From Girardinichthys multiradiatus (Eukaryota; Chordata; Actinopteri; Cyprinodontiformes; Goodeidae), in NCBI RefSeq assembly GCF_021462225.1, contig NC_061816.1, positions 25,343,049 to 25,407,048 of the forward strand: DNA of 64,000 nucleotides, in the 5' to 3' direction. The notes below the pieces were generated by a model. That model worked only from the letters and a program-made list of their open reading frames with translations. It was not told the origin of the DNA and ran no database searches. The position numbers were made by a program, and so were the translations under genes. Position 1 is the first letter of the stretch. The number at the start of each line of letters is the position of its first letter. Below are positions 54,741 through 64,000 of this stretch, one piece after another.

Positions 54741-56341
54741 CAGGTCCTTCTCAAAATATTAGCATATTGTGATAAAGTTCATTATTTTCCATAATGTCAT
54801 GATGAAAATTTAACATTCATATATTTTAGATTCATTGCACACTAACTGAAATATTTCATGTCTTTTATTGTCTTAATACGGATGATTGTGGCATACAGCT
54901 CATGAAAACCCAAAATTCCTATCTCACAAAATTAGCATATCATTAAAAGGGTCTCTAAACGAGCTATGAACCTAATCATCTGAATCAACGAGTTAACTCT
55001 AAACACCTGCAAAAGATTCCTGGGGCCTTTAAAACTCCCAGCCTGGTTCATCACTCAAAACCCCAATCATGGGTAAGACTGCCGACCTGACTGCTGTCCA
55101 GAAGGCCACTATTGACACCCTCAAGCAAGAGGGTAAGACACAGAAAGAAATTTCTGAACGAATAGGCTGTTCCCAGAGTGCTGTATCAAGGCACCTCAGT
55201 AGAAAGTCTGTGGGAAGGAAAAAGTGTGGCAGAAAACGCTGCACAACGAGAAGAGGTGACCGGATCCTGAGGAAGATTGTGGAGAAGGGCCAATTCCAGA
55301 CCTTGGGGGACCTGCGGAAGCAGTCTGGAGTAGAAACATCCAGAGCCACCGTGCACAGGCGTGTGCAGGAAATGGGCTACAGGTGCCGCATTCCCCAGGT
55401 CAAGCCACTTTTGGACCAGAAACAGCGGCAGAAGCGCCTGACCTGGGCTACAGAGAAGCAGCACTGGACTGTTGCTCAGTGGTCCAAAGTACTTTTTTCG
55501 GATGAAAGCAAATTCTGCATGTCATTCGGAAATCCAGGTGCCAGAGTCTGGAGGAAGACTGGGAGAAGGAAATGCCAAAATGCCAGAAGTCCAGTGTCAA
55601 GTACCCACAGTCAGTGATGGTCTGGGGTGCCGTATCAGCTGCTGGTGTTGGTCCACTGTGTTTTATCAAGGGCAGGGTCAATGCAGCTAGCTATCAGGAG
55701 ATTTTGGAGCACTTCATGCTTCCATCTGCTGAAAAGCTTTATGGAGATGAACATTTCATTTTTTAGCACGACCTGGCACCTGCTCACAGTGTCAAAACCA
55801 CTGGTAAATGATTTACTGACCATGGTATCACTGTGCTCAATTGGCCTGCCAACTCTCCTGACGTGAACCCCATAGAGAATCTGTGGGATATTGTGAAGAG
55901 AACGTTGAGAGACTCAAGACCCAACACTCTGGATGAGCTAAAGGCCGCTATCGAAGCATCCTGGGCCTCCATAAGACCTCAGCAGTGCCACAGGCTGATT
56001 GCCTCCATGCCACGCCGCATTGAAGCAGTCATTTCTGCAAAAAGGATTCCCGACCAAGTATTGATGGCATAACTGTACATGATTATTTGAAGGTTGACGT
56101 TTTTTGTATTAAAAACACTTTTCTTTTATTGGTCGGATGAAATATGCTAATTTTGTGAGATAGGAATTTTGGGTTTTCATGAGCTGTATGCCAAAATCAT
56201 CCGTATTAAGACAATAAAAGACCTGAAATATTTCAGTTAGTGTGCAATGAATCTAAAATATATGAATGTTAAATTTTCATCATGACATTATGGAAAATAA
56301 TGAACTTTATCACAATATGCTAATATTTTGAGAAGGACCTG
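54741..56341 (+). mobile_element. Tc1/mariner element, copy 4, full ends, inactivated
   Basis: TA at 54739-54740 and 56342-56343; ends CAGGTCC and GGACCTG. 1601 bp, nine shorter than copies 2 and 3. Transposase on the plus strand. Both inverted repeats are complete. Confidence 0.97.
55069..56072 (+). pseudogene. Tc1 transposase, copy 4, frameshifted and stopped
   Basis: It starts at the ATG at 55069 and is open for 182 residues. A three-residue deletion removes WTE near residue 85. A one-base deletion (GGGG to GGG, near 55561) shifts the frame after KTG. In the correct frame a TAG lies just before HDLAPAHS (near 55765) and a TGA replaces the Trp codon of GKWF (near 55809). The first catalytic Asp (SDESKF) is encoded before the shift. 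Not functional. Confidence 0.95.
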
Positions 56342-56522
56342 TATTTAGATGCTTTTTGGGTCATATTTGGTCAGTCTGTTCAGATTTTTTCATTTCTATT
56401 ACGTTTCGTTCTCTGTTACATCACAGTATTTTCTGTGGAACTTCTAAAGATGGTCATGGACTTCCAGCTAACCAATCCAGTGAATCAGCCATTGTTTTCT
56501 CGCAGTATTCGTGTAGTTCAAG

Positions 56523-56811
56523 TTGAAGCAGCAAACGAAAAAATCTAAATGTTCTGTTGTCGGGTGTATTAACCTACACCAGCCGTTACACCTTCCTCTA
56601 GGATCAGAACCTCTTCGGAGTGCCTGGTTAAATTTCATTTTTCATGGAAACGTGCTGACATCACTGGGGAAAGTCCTCTTCGTTTGCGCGCAGCACTTCA
56701 GGGAGAAGGTTTCAGCAACCTCGGCCAGTATGAAGGAGGTTTAGCCGAAAGACTGTCTGTCTGAGGGGTCAGTTCCTTCTGTCTATGGAAGCAACGGGCA
56801 GTGCAAAGAGG
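56523..56811 (+). pseudogene. THAP-like zinc-finger remnant
   Basis: The frame from 56523 (no ATG, first codon TTG) reads KSKCSVVGC, then LHLPLGSEPLRSAWLNF and LFVCAQHFREK. The CxxxxC ... W ... CxxHF spacing matches a THAP C2CH DNA-binding domain of the type common in fish uncharacterised and transposon-derived proteins. A frameshift follows near 56706; in the shifted frame FSNLGQYEGGLAERLSV continues, matching the usual downstream segment, until a TGA at 56762-56764. A donor-like GTAAGC sits at 56811. It is probably a dead fragment of a THAP-containing gene or transposon, though a sequencing slip could hide an intact exon. Confidence 0.6.
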
Positions 56812-57289
56812 TAAGCTGCAGATAATGGTAAAATGACAGCATGCTTGATTGTTGAGGTGTTGATATAAATTACTGGTTGTTGTTTTGATAGCACAGCTTC
56901 GGGCCTTCTGCTAATGTTATCGCTGTGCACTCGTTTTTAGCTCCTTTAGGACATCACCTTATTGTGTGCTTTGAATAACAATATTAAACAAACAGTTTTG
57001 CAATCTGTTTGCTTGCCATTTTTACCTTGGAAAACACATGATCCAAATGCATTCAGTGATGTTTTTGATGCTACTGTTAGCTAACTTGTTAACTATGTTG
57101 GGGTCTTGTTTAAAAGTTGTGTTCATTAAATTTGTGGTAGCATTAACATTTTAAAAGGTGTCTCACATGTAGTTTGTGTAAAAATATTGTCAGTAACTTT
57201 AGTAATGGGATTACAGCTTTTTTTACTATTATGAATTCTTTAACTTTTCTCTGCTATTGTTTAAGAATTTACATTTTTCATTGGGCAGG
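56812..57289. other. AT-rich DNA, nothing recognised
   Basis: No repeat or coding signal recognised. Confidence 0.4.
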
Positions 57290-57430
57290 GGTGTTCCAAG
57301 TCATTCTCATGAGGTCCTGACGTTTCCCTGCTTTAACACACCTGATTTGGATGATTGCAGCTCATCAAAAGCCTGTTAATCAACCATCGCTGTTGTTTGT
57401 TGGATTTGGTTAGGCTAAAAATACAGCCTG
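57290..57430. repeat. Short interspersed repeat fragment
   Basis: GGTGTTCCAAGTCATTCTCA (57290-57309), CTGCTTTAACACACCTGATT (57329-57348) and CAGCTCATCAAAAGCC-type wording resemble a DNA-transposon-derived repeat frequent near fish genes. Confidence 0.5.
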
Positions 57431-59335
57431 TGGCCATAAAATTCTATGTAATCCACTGATATGAGAAGCTGTAATTATAAGGAATTATAATTTGGTTTTA
57501 TTTGTGTATTCTTTTTTGTAGAACCACAAACACCTGTACATGTATAATTAAAGAAACCATAAAGTATCGTGGCCTGATCATTGACTTGGAGGACATACAG
57601 GCATTTAACTAGTATACAACCATAGTAAACTGGTCATTAATCATAGAATCAACATTACAGTTAATGCATTCAGTTATGTTTAGAACCTTCTTCATCAAAC
57701 ACTGTATAAGCATCCATTTATGTTTATTTTGTAGTTTTCATGTTGCTCGAATGTGTTCTGGAGATGCAAGGAATATCCTAAAAGCTCTAAAAAGGAGAAA
57801 TTAATATTTGGCCCCATCAGAGACTCTCTTCTGGGATTTTTTTTATGTCAAGGAAGGGCTTCTACATCTAGGCTGTGTAACTTTAATTGCTCTTTTCTAG
57901 TCATTCTGAAATATAAATTTGTAAAAACAAAGTTTGTAATCCCTACTAATAGTGCAGCTTCAAAGCATTTTTCAAAGTCAGTCATTGACTGAAAATTTTC
58001 AGGAGGTGCCACTGTTGGGCAGTTTTTAATACAGGAATAAACTCATGTGACTGACACAGTGAAAATACTATCACTTTTTTTTCTGCATTCAAAACTAATT
58101 TTAAAGATCGCAGACATGATTGAACAATGTTAAAAGCAAATTGTAAACCATATAGGCCTGTGCAAGTGAAGAAGAACAATAATAAATAATAGAGTCAATT
58201 AGAGACAAGTTTCTATTTATAATTTTGAAACCCCATCAGAGAATATGTGCTGCAAGCCAAGAAGACGCTAATTGCTAAGCAATAGATCACGGTTCAGGTA
58301 AGATTTCAGTATAACATTCCCTGCTAAAGTGGCTTGTTAACTACAAAATAGCGTATGTTTTCTGTAGTTTGGTCGGATCGAGGCAGATTTGTATTCACAG
58401 CAGGAGTGGACCGCACAAGAATTTGTTTGGAAGTGGATCGTTTTATATTTGGCCAAGTAGGGTTATCTATTAGTTTAGTCAGATTTATAGAACCACAGAG
58501 AGCTTATAAATTGTCTGAAATTGGAGTTTGCCAATCAAGGTTTAAGTCCCCTAACATCATGAGTTCATTTAAATTTCACTTCAACACTTGACTGAACAGT
58601 ACTGTGAGGGCCTCACTAGAGGCTAATGGTGATCTTTAACAGCACATAATTGTGAAACACTGACATTTACAGAATTCAAATTTCAAAGCAAGAAATTAAA
58701 ATTGTTTCTAAAAAGAGCAAGAGGAAGGAACGGTGACATGTAATCTATCTTTTATGTATATAACTACTCCTCCACCTCTTGCAGGAAAGGCAGAACTTTG
58801 GACATGTTTTATGCCAATATGAGAGATGCCTAGAGGGCTACCCCTTTGCCAACCCTGAGAAAAACATATCACAATTTAGTTCTGCGGTAGCCCGTGACAG
58901 TAGTACTAAGGAAGCCTACCACCTCCCGCATTTTTAGAGTTTGGTTTCCTAAAGCTGGAGAGACATTTAAGGACAGCTTCAAATCAACATACTTGAGTTT
59001 ATTTATTGATCCACACAACGAGGACATTTAGGGGTAAACTCATTTACATTTCTGTACAGACATTGTTCCCACAAAAACAGCGTGTTGCCTTTCAAACAAC
59101 TAAATAACTAGCAATGTTAAGGACCTCATTACCCAAAAACAGGGTGCTCAGAAAAGGCTGAAGCAAGTGCATAGGTGAACTCAAGGTCCAGATTAGAGAG
59201 GTCTCTTAGCTCCCCCACCTGCCTCAAGAACACATTTAACACCATCACCAGAAACACCACCAGCAGATGTTAGCACCCACTCCCACAGCTGTGGAAACTC
59301 CATCCTGGGAAGACCTTCCTTGGGAGGGTTCACGT
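57431..59335. other. AT-rich DNA, no gene recognised
   Basis: Several short frames (57753-57992, 58355-58591) match nothing I know. A possible repeat boundary lies near 58900, but it is not supported by a second copy in the window. Confidence 0.35.
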
Positions 59336-59725
59336 CCCATGAAAAACATCATGACTCATTCCAGTGCCTAAAAAAGCACAGGCGAGGGAGGGGAAGGACA
59401 ATAGGTCAATAGCCCCAACATCCCATGTGATGAAGAGCATGGAGTCGCTGCTGCCAAAATATTTGGCCTCAGGTCTGTCATTCTACAGACCTGCTGCAGT
59501 TTGCCTACCAAAGGAAAGTAGGAGTGGATGATGCTGTTCTTTACCTCCTACACAGCACACTCTCTGACTTGAAACAAGGGGAGAGGCACTGTGAGAATTT
59601 TTTTTTTTTTTTTTTTTTACTTTTCCAGTACATTTAACAACATACAACTCCTCCTATTGAGAGACAAACTGAAGAAGATGGGATGGAGGCACATCTGGAG
59701 CTACAGCTGAAATGGAAATTATGAA
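59336..59725 (+). pseudogene. Old Rex1-like LINE reverse transcriptase fragment
   Basis: In shifting plus-strand frames: LQFAYQRKVGVDDAVLYLLH near 59495-59555, then STFNNIQLLLLRDKLKKMG near 59627-59683 (FSSAFNTIQP in the intact copy). A 21-T run (59598-59618) sits inside it at the usual FFDFSS block. Stops and frameshifts abound. Older than the other Rex1 copies. Confidence 0.75.
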
Positions 59726-61015
59726 CATAGCAGAAATGCAAAATTTTTGCTTTTTGTCATATTGAAATATAATCAAGACAGTTTTTTGAATTTACTCAGG
59801 TTATCTATTTCAGATATTTATGAATGTTTGAAGATCTAAAACATTGTAACAAAATAATAAATGTGAGAAATCTGTGAGGGGTGTGGTGGCGGTGCATCCA
59901 TGACACTGGGTGTGTCAAAGTTGTCAAAAATTGGCAGTGTGGCAAAAAGCAAAGAAATCTGTGGGCAAATGTAATTTTTTTTTAGCACGCTCAACAGCCC
60001 TTCATGCCAGCTGTGTTCTCAACATGACCCTGCAAACACCATTCTTAGTGAGGTTTAATATAAGTGAGTCACATGATTGTACTAACCAACCCCCTAAAGT
60101 AAGCCAGGATGTTGATTTGTAAAGATAAGAAAAATCCGCCTGACAACAGTAATGTACGTACTTGCTGCATAAATAAAAACAAAGCCCCTTCACAGGTGGA
60201 CATTTAGAGAAGCTGAACCAACTTAATCCACACAAAACATCTGAGCTTAAATTTAAAATGAATCTCACCAAATACTGAAAATACCATGAGTCTTATCAAA
60301 ATGTCATGGTGTGTTTTTGTGCTCAGTTTAATGTTTAAAAAAATAGCAGCAGCAGATGACAGCAGAGTGGCATTAGCGACACATATGAAGGAGTAAAATT
60401 GCACTGCAGCACTCTGAACAACGCAACCCCAGCTGAATGCCAAGTGCCTGAGCTTGGATCACACAATGTTCACAGGGTAGAATCCTGTGAGTCAGTGCAA
60501 GTTGCTGATTTGATTAAAACATTCATACTGGAAATGGCAAATATCTATCTTTATGTCTTTTTAACTTCAATTTGCAGTGCATTGTTTTAAACTCAGAATC
60601 ATGACATTTGGATCACTGGAGTTGGTTAATATTTTGTTGCTAAAACCTTGTGAAGAAATAATAATAGGCTGGTTAATCAGATTAGGTAAGAACTCCCCAT
60701 TTATCCATGTTTGTAGATAACTTTGTGATTTATAGTAAAAATGAAGGCGATGCTAGGAGAGAGCCTGGAGAGATGGAAGTATGCCCTGCAGAGAAACATA
60801 AAGGGTTAGTAAATGAAGAGGGAACCAATGTGTGAATTAGAGAAAGACAGCTGAAATACGGAAGCTGCAGGAATAAAAATACTGAAGGTGGATTATGGTG
60901 TGTTACATTAACCTCGGAACTGAAAAGTCTAACTTTACCTCATCTCTGAGTTATAGCGCTCCTGCATGTTTTTGTTTGTATTGCTAGCAACTGTAACAGC
61001 AGTCTTACAACAATG
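59726..61015. other. AT-rich DNA, no gene recognised
   Basis: Short frames at 59910-60122 and 60399-60590 lack features. Nothing else to report. Confidence 0.35.
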
Positions 61016-62060
61016 AAAATGACAGTGAAAGCTGCAAGCAGCATTATAGGCCCTCGCAGCTCAGTGCAGCTTAGCCTTTGCAGTGACACGGGAGCCTGGC
61101 ATCGCGGCCTACACGCCACCAACGAGGCCACCGCTCGATTCCTCACGTCGCCACTAGGTGGTACTGCGAGCGACAAATCGTATGATGTTCGGTCATGCAG
61201 AGTTCTGGTCTGGCAAGAAGCAGTCAAAATTTGGGGGAAATCCGACCTTCCAGATGGAAGCTGCACTCAATTGTTTTTCAGTGAGCGGGGCTAAAATCAT
61301 GTCTTCAATTGACATGTTCAGCGTTGATCCCTGATCATGTATACTACATTTGAAGTGGATCTGATGGTGTATGAGGGAGATAGAGCACTTGAAATGTCCT
61401 AGGGGGCGCTGTTGATCCAAATTTCAATGTAATCCAATAGAGCTGTTTTGGGGGTTGACAAAGATCAACCATATTCAGTTTGGAGTAAATCGGAAGCTGC
61501 ACTCACTTGTGAGTTTACTCCTTAGTGGGCAGGGTTAAAATCATGTCATCAATTGACTGTGCCAACATGTTCAGCATTAATCACTGATGATGTATTTATT
61601 TTGGAGTGAATCGAACCATGCATGTGTAATTTAGAGCCAAACGTATGGCCGTGGCATGACATCAGAATTCGCCACAGCTACACCCTCCAGCCAAACCAGT
61701 CAGTACTGAAAACTGTCTTAGAGCATCATGTTATCTGTCACTTGGGACAGTTTCACATTGATTAGGTGAAGGACATCAAAAATTGACTATCCAACGGAAA
61801 ACATGACACTTACTGTTTTCAGGGGATGGGGCTTTGATGATAAGTGAATATTGTTCAGGGTCAGAGGCAGATCAATCTTAGAAGGTTTCAGGTCTCTGTG
61901 ACTTTCCTTGTAGGAGCTATATCAATTTCGTCTTTTATGGCAAGAAGTCAGATTTTGAGGCGTGGCCTCCACACGCTTTCATGTAGCAAAAAGCTTTTCA
62001 TAACTTTTGATCCCCAGTTGCAGACTTCTTGCTCGGGCCTAATAACACTGTACTACACTG
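61016..62060 (+). repeat. GCTGCAAGCAGC...TTGCTCGGGCCTAA interspersed repeat
   Basis: It starts AAAGCTGCAAGCAGCATTAT (61028-61047) with GGCCCTCGCAGC and ends near TTCTTGCTCGGGCCTAATAA (62026-62045). Inside, blocks such as GGAAGCTGCACTCA and TGTCATCAATTGACTGTGC recur (61257 and 61493; 61300 and 61549), giving an internal repeat of about 240 bp. Sequences with this beginning and ending are widespread in fish. The superfamily is unknown to me. Confidence 0.6.
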
Positions 62061-62875
62061 TATTTTGCACATTTAAACAGCGTTAAAACTGATTGAAAAG
62101 TAGTATGTGTACAGCTGAATGAATGTTACATAATAATAAAGAACTGCTAAAAACACTCAAAGTAGGAACATTTCACTACTCTTGATGCAAGTAGCAGCCA
62201 TCTGACTTGTAATTCCGACTTTCAGGGGCATTCCAGTTGAAATTTCCTATTCGGAGATCGGAAATTTCAACTTCCAAGTACAAATGGAATGCACCATGAG
62301 TACTTCAAAAGCACCTTTAAAAACAACAGGTAATGCACAAGAGAGGTGAAGAAAAACACAGAGACAAGGAGAAGTGGAAGGGGATGAGTGTCATTGGTGA
62401 TCTGTGACAGAATGATAGCTGCAGGAGTGATACAAAAGATTTGCCAGGTGGTAATATAACCAGCTTTGATGTTTAGATATTATTTGGCACTGGCTCAAAT
62501 GGACAGGATTAGACATTAACATAATAGATTGATATCTCATGTTGAGCAGTGTGAAGACAAAATTAGAGGCACACTGGACACCTTTAGAGGATGGATGTGC
62601 ATATATTGGACAACTGAGCTTGGGTTACTTAGCGGGGCAATGTTCTAAAATACACCAGTAGTCCATCTCTGAAGGACTAGAAAACAAAAAATAAAGAAAT
62701 GGTTTTGGTTTGGCCTAGTCAAAGTTCAGAGATAAATCTGATAAGATGATGTGGTGTGATCTGAAGCAGGCCATTCATGCTGGATAACACTAATGTGGCT
62801 GAATAAAAAAAACTGTTTTGCAAAGCAGGGTGGACCAAACTTCTGCATACAAATGACTCATTGCCAGTTATCACA
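62061..62875. other. Intronic DNA, nothing recognised
   Basis: No repeat or coding signal recognised. Confidence 0.4.
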
Positions 62876-64000
62876 ATTCAATTCAATTCAAATTCAATTC
62901 AAAAATACTTTATTAATCCCAAAGGGAAATTAAATGTTGTTATAGCTCATATTATGAAGGTTTCTTCAAAGAGTCGTTGTAGATGCTGATGGCTGTGGGC
63001 AGGAAGGATCTCCTGTAGCGCTCCGTCTTACAGCAGATCTGAAGAAGCCTCTGACTGAAGACACTCTGTTGTTGTAGGACAGTCTCATGAAGAGGATGCT
63101 CAGGGTTCTCCATAATGTTCTCCATTTTATGAAGAATCCTTCTTTCCACAATGATCTCCAGAGGTTCCAGAGGAGTCCCCAGAACAGAGCCAGCCTTCTT
63201 TATCAGCTTGTTGAGTTTTTTTAAGTCCCTGGCTCTGATGCTGCTTCCCCGGCAGATGATGGCAGAAGAGATCACACTTTCCACAACAGACTTATAGAGG
63301 ATATGCAGCATCTTGCTGCAAACACCAAAGGACCTAAGCTTCCTCAAGAAGTACAGTCTGCTCTGTCCCTTCTTGTAGATGGCTTCACAGTTGCATCTCC
63401 ACTCTAGTCTGTTGTCCAGGTGAACACCGATGTATTTATACTCCTCCACCACCTCCACTTCTTCTCCCATGATGGAAATAGTTTTTGACTTATTCCTGTT
63501 TCTCTTAAAATCTACAATCATCTCCTTTGTTTTAGTCACGTTCAAAATGAGATGATTGTTTCCACACCATGCCACAAAGCGGTCCACCACCTTCCTGTAC
63601 TCATCTTCTTGTCCATCTCTGGTCCACCCCACGACTGCAGAATCATCCGAGTATTTCTGCAGATGACAGGAGTCTGTCTTGTACTGGAAATCTGAGGTGT
63701 ACAGAGTGAAGAGGAATGGTGAGAGTACAGTCCCCTGTGGTGCTCCTGTGCTGCTGACTACCTGGTTAGACTCACAACCCTTCAGTCTCACAAACTGTGG
63801 TCTGTTTGTCAGGTAGTCTTTGATCCAGGAGATTGTTGAGGCCTCCACCTGAGTCTTCTGGAGTTTCTGACAAAGCAAATCAGGTTGGATTGTATTAAAT
63901 GCACTGGATAAATCAAAGAACATGATCCTCACAGTGCTGCTGGCTTTGTCCAGATGACAGTGGGTTTGTTGAAGCAGGTGTATGATGGTATCTTCAACTC
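62876..64000 (-). mobile_element. Rex1-like LINE, copy B, cut by the right edge
   Basis: Minus-strand 3' end with tail TTGAATTGAATTGAATTG-like pentamer repeats (62876-62903), preceded by AATAAAGTATTTTT and AATTTCCCTTTGGGATTAAT. The coding frame is open from 62952 to the edge. The sequence matches copy A closely and lacks the TTAA insertion. Confidence 0.93.
62952..64000 (-). CDS. Rex1-like LINE reverse transcriptase, C-terminal part, open to the edge
   Basis: LINE reverse transcriptase that copies element RNA into DNA at the target site. From the edge the frame reads without stops through HLLQQTHCHLDKASSTVRIM, FFDLSSAFNTIQPDLLCQKL (first catalytic Asp), GAPQGTVLSPFLFTLYTSDF, YSDDSAVVGWTRDG (catalytic pair), KTKEMIVDFKRNRN, EYKYIGVHLDNRLEW, KGQSRLYFLRKLRSF and SVVESVISSAIICRG to the C-terminal RYRRSFLPTAISIYNDSLKK. 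The end at 62952 is followed by the proper 3' tail. The RT core is therefore uninterrupted here; endonuclease and N-terminal part lie outside the window, so competence is unknown. Confidence 0.93.
   Translation of the reverse strand, partial: VEDTIIHLLQQTHCHLDKASSTVRIMFFDLSSAFNTIQPDLLCQKLQKTQVEASTISWIKDYLTNRPQFVRLKGCESNQVVSSTGAPQGTVLSPFLFTLYTSDFQYKTDSCHLQKYSDDSAVVGWTRDGQEDEYRKVVDRFVAWCGNNHLILNVTKTKEMIVDFKRNRNKSKTISIMGEEVEVVEEYKYIGVHLDNRLEWRCNCEAIYKKGQSRLYFLRKLRSFGVCSKMLHILYKSVVESVISSAIICRGSSIRARDLKKLNKLIKKAGSVLGTPLEPLEIIVERRILHKMENIMENPEHPLHETVLQQQSVFSQRLLQICCKTERYRRSFLPTAISIYNDSLKKPS

Overview
The window looks like teleost fish genomic DNA, and probably lies entirely inside one large host gene. 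The only well-supported host coding sequence is two exons of a neuroligin on the minus strand: 29323-29508 (186 bp) and 10586-11375 (790 bp), separated by a 17.9 kb intron. The exon sizes, splice sites, phases and protein sequence fit neuroligin, and residue choices are closest to neuroligin-4. Earlier exons should lie to the right of the window and the final C-terminal exon to the left. The fish assignment rests on the vertebrate neuroligin structure together with BEL/Pao, Rex1-like and L2-like retroelements and several fish-type Tc1 families.

Nearly everything else is transposable-element DNA. From left to right: 1-6180 is a decayed BEL/Pao LTR retrotransposon whose Gag region appears to contain a macro-domain-like segment, followed by a LINE fragment and a truncated Tc1 (to 7587). 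Next come older DNA-transposon relics and the 790-bp neuroligin exon. Its long upstream intron holds a pyrimidine-biased 4.6 kb element (15590-20147) with a 434-bp relative next to it, an L2-like LINE split by a 2.35 kb insertion (22395-26720), an inverted diverged partner of that insertion (27100-28495) and a MITE (28600-29140). After the 186-bp exon come a Rex1-like LINE whose tail is interrupted by a 934-bp TTAA-flanked element (35238-38640), a second L2-like LINE (39115-41670), a full-length Tc1 (44577-46186), an L1-like LINE interrupted by a second full-length Tc1 (48740-52600), a fourth, inactivated Tc1 (54741-56341), a THAP-like remnant, a family of short interspersed repeats, and a nearly intact Rex1-like reverse transcriptase running off the right edge.

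Four Tc1 copies of one family allow direct comparison. The 50686-52295 copy has an ATG, a complete 334-residue DD34E transposase and about 200-bp terminal inverted repeats. The 44577-46186 copy has an open frame but its ATG is TTG. The other two are truncated or broken. The most interesting leads are the macro-like segment in the BEL element, the TIR-ended pyrimidine-biased family with long and short forms, and the TTAA element whose empty site is preserved in the other Rex1 copy. No CRISPR, rRNA or operon-like organisation was seen. All family assignments come from reading the sequence, not from database searches.
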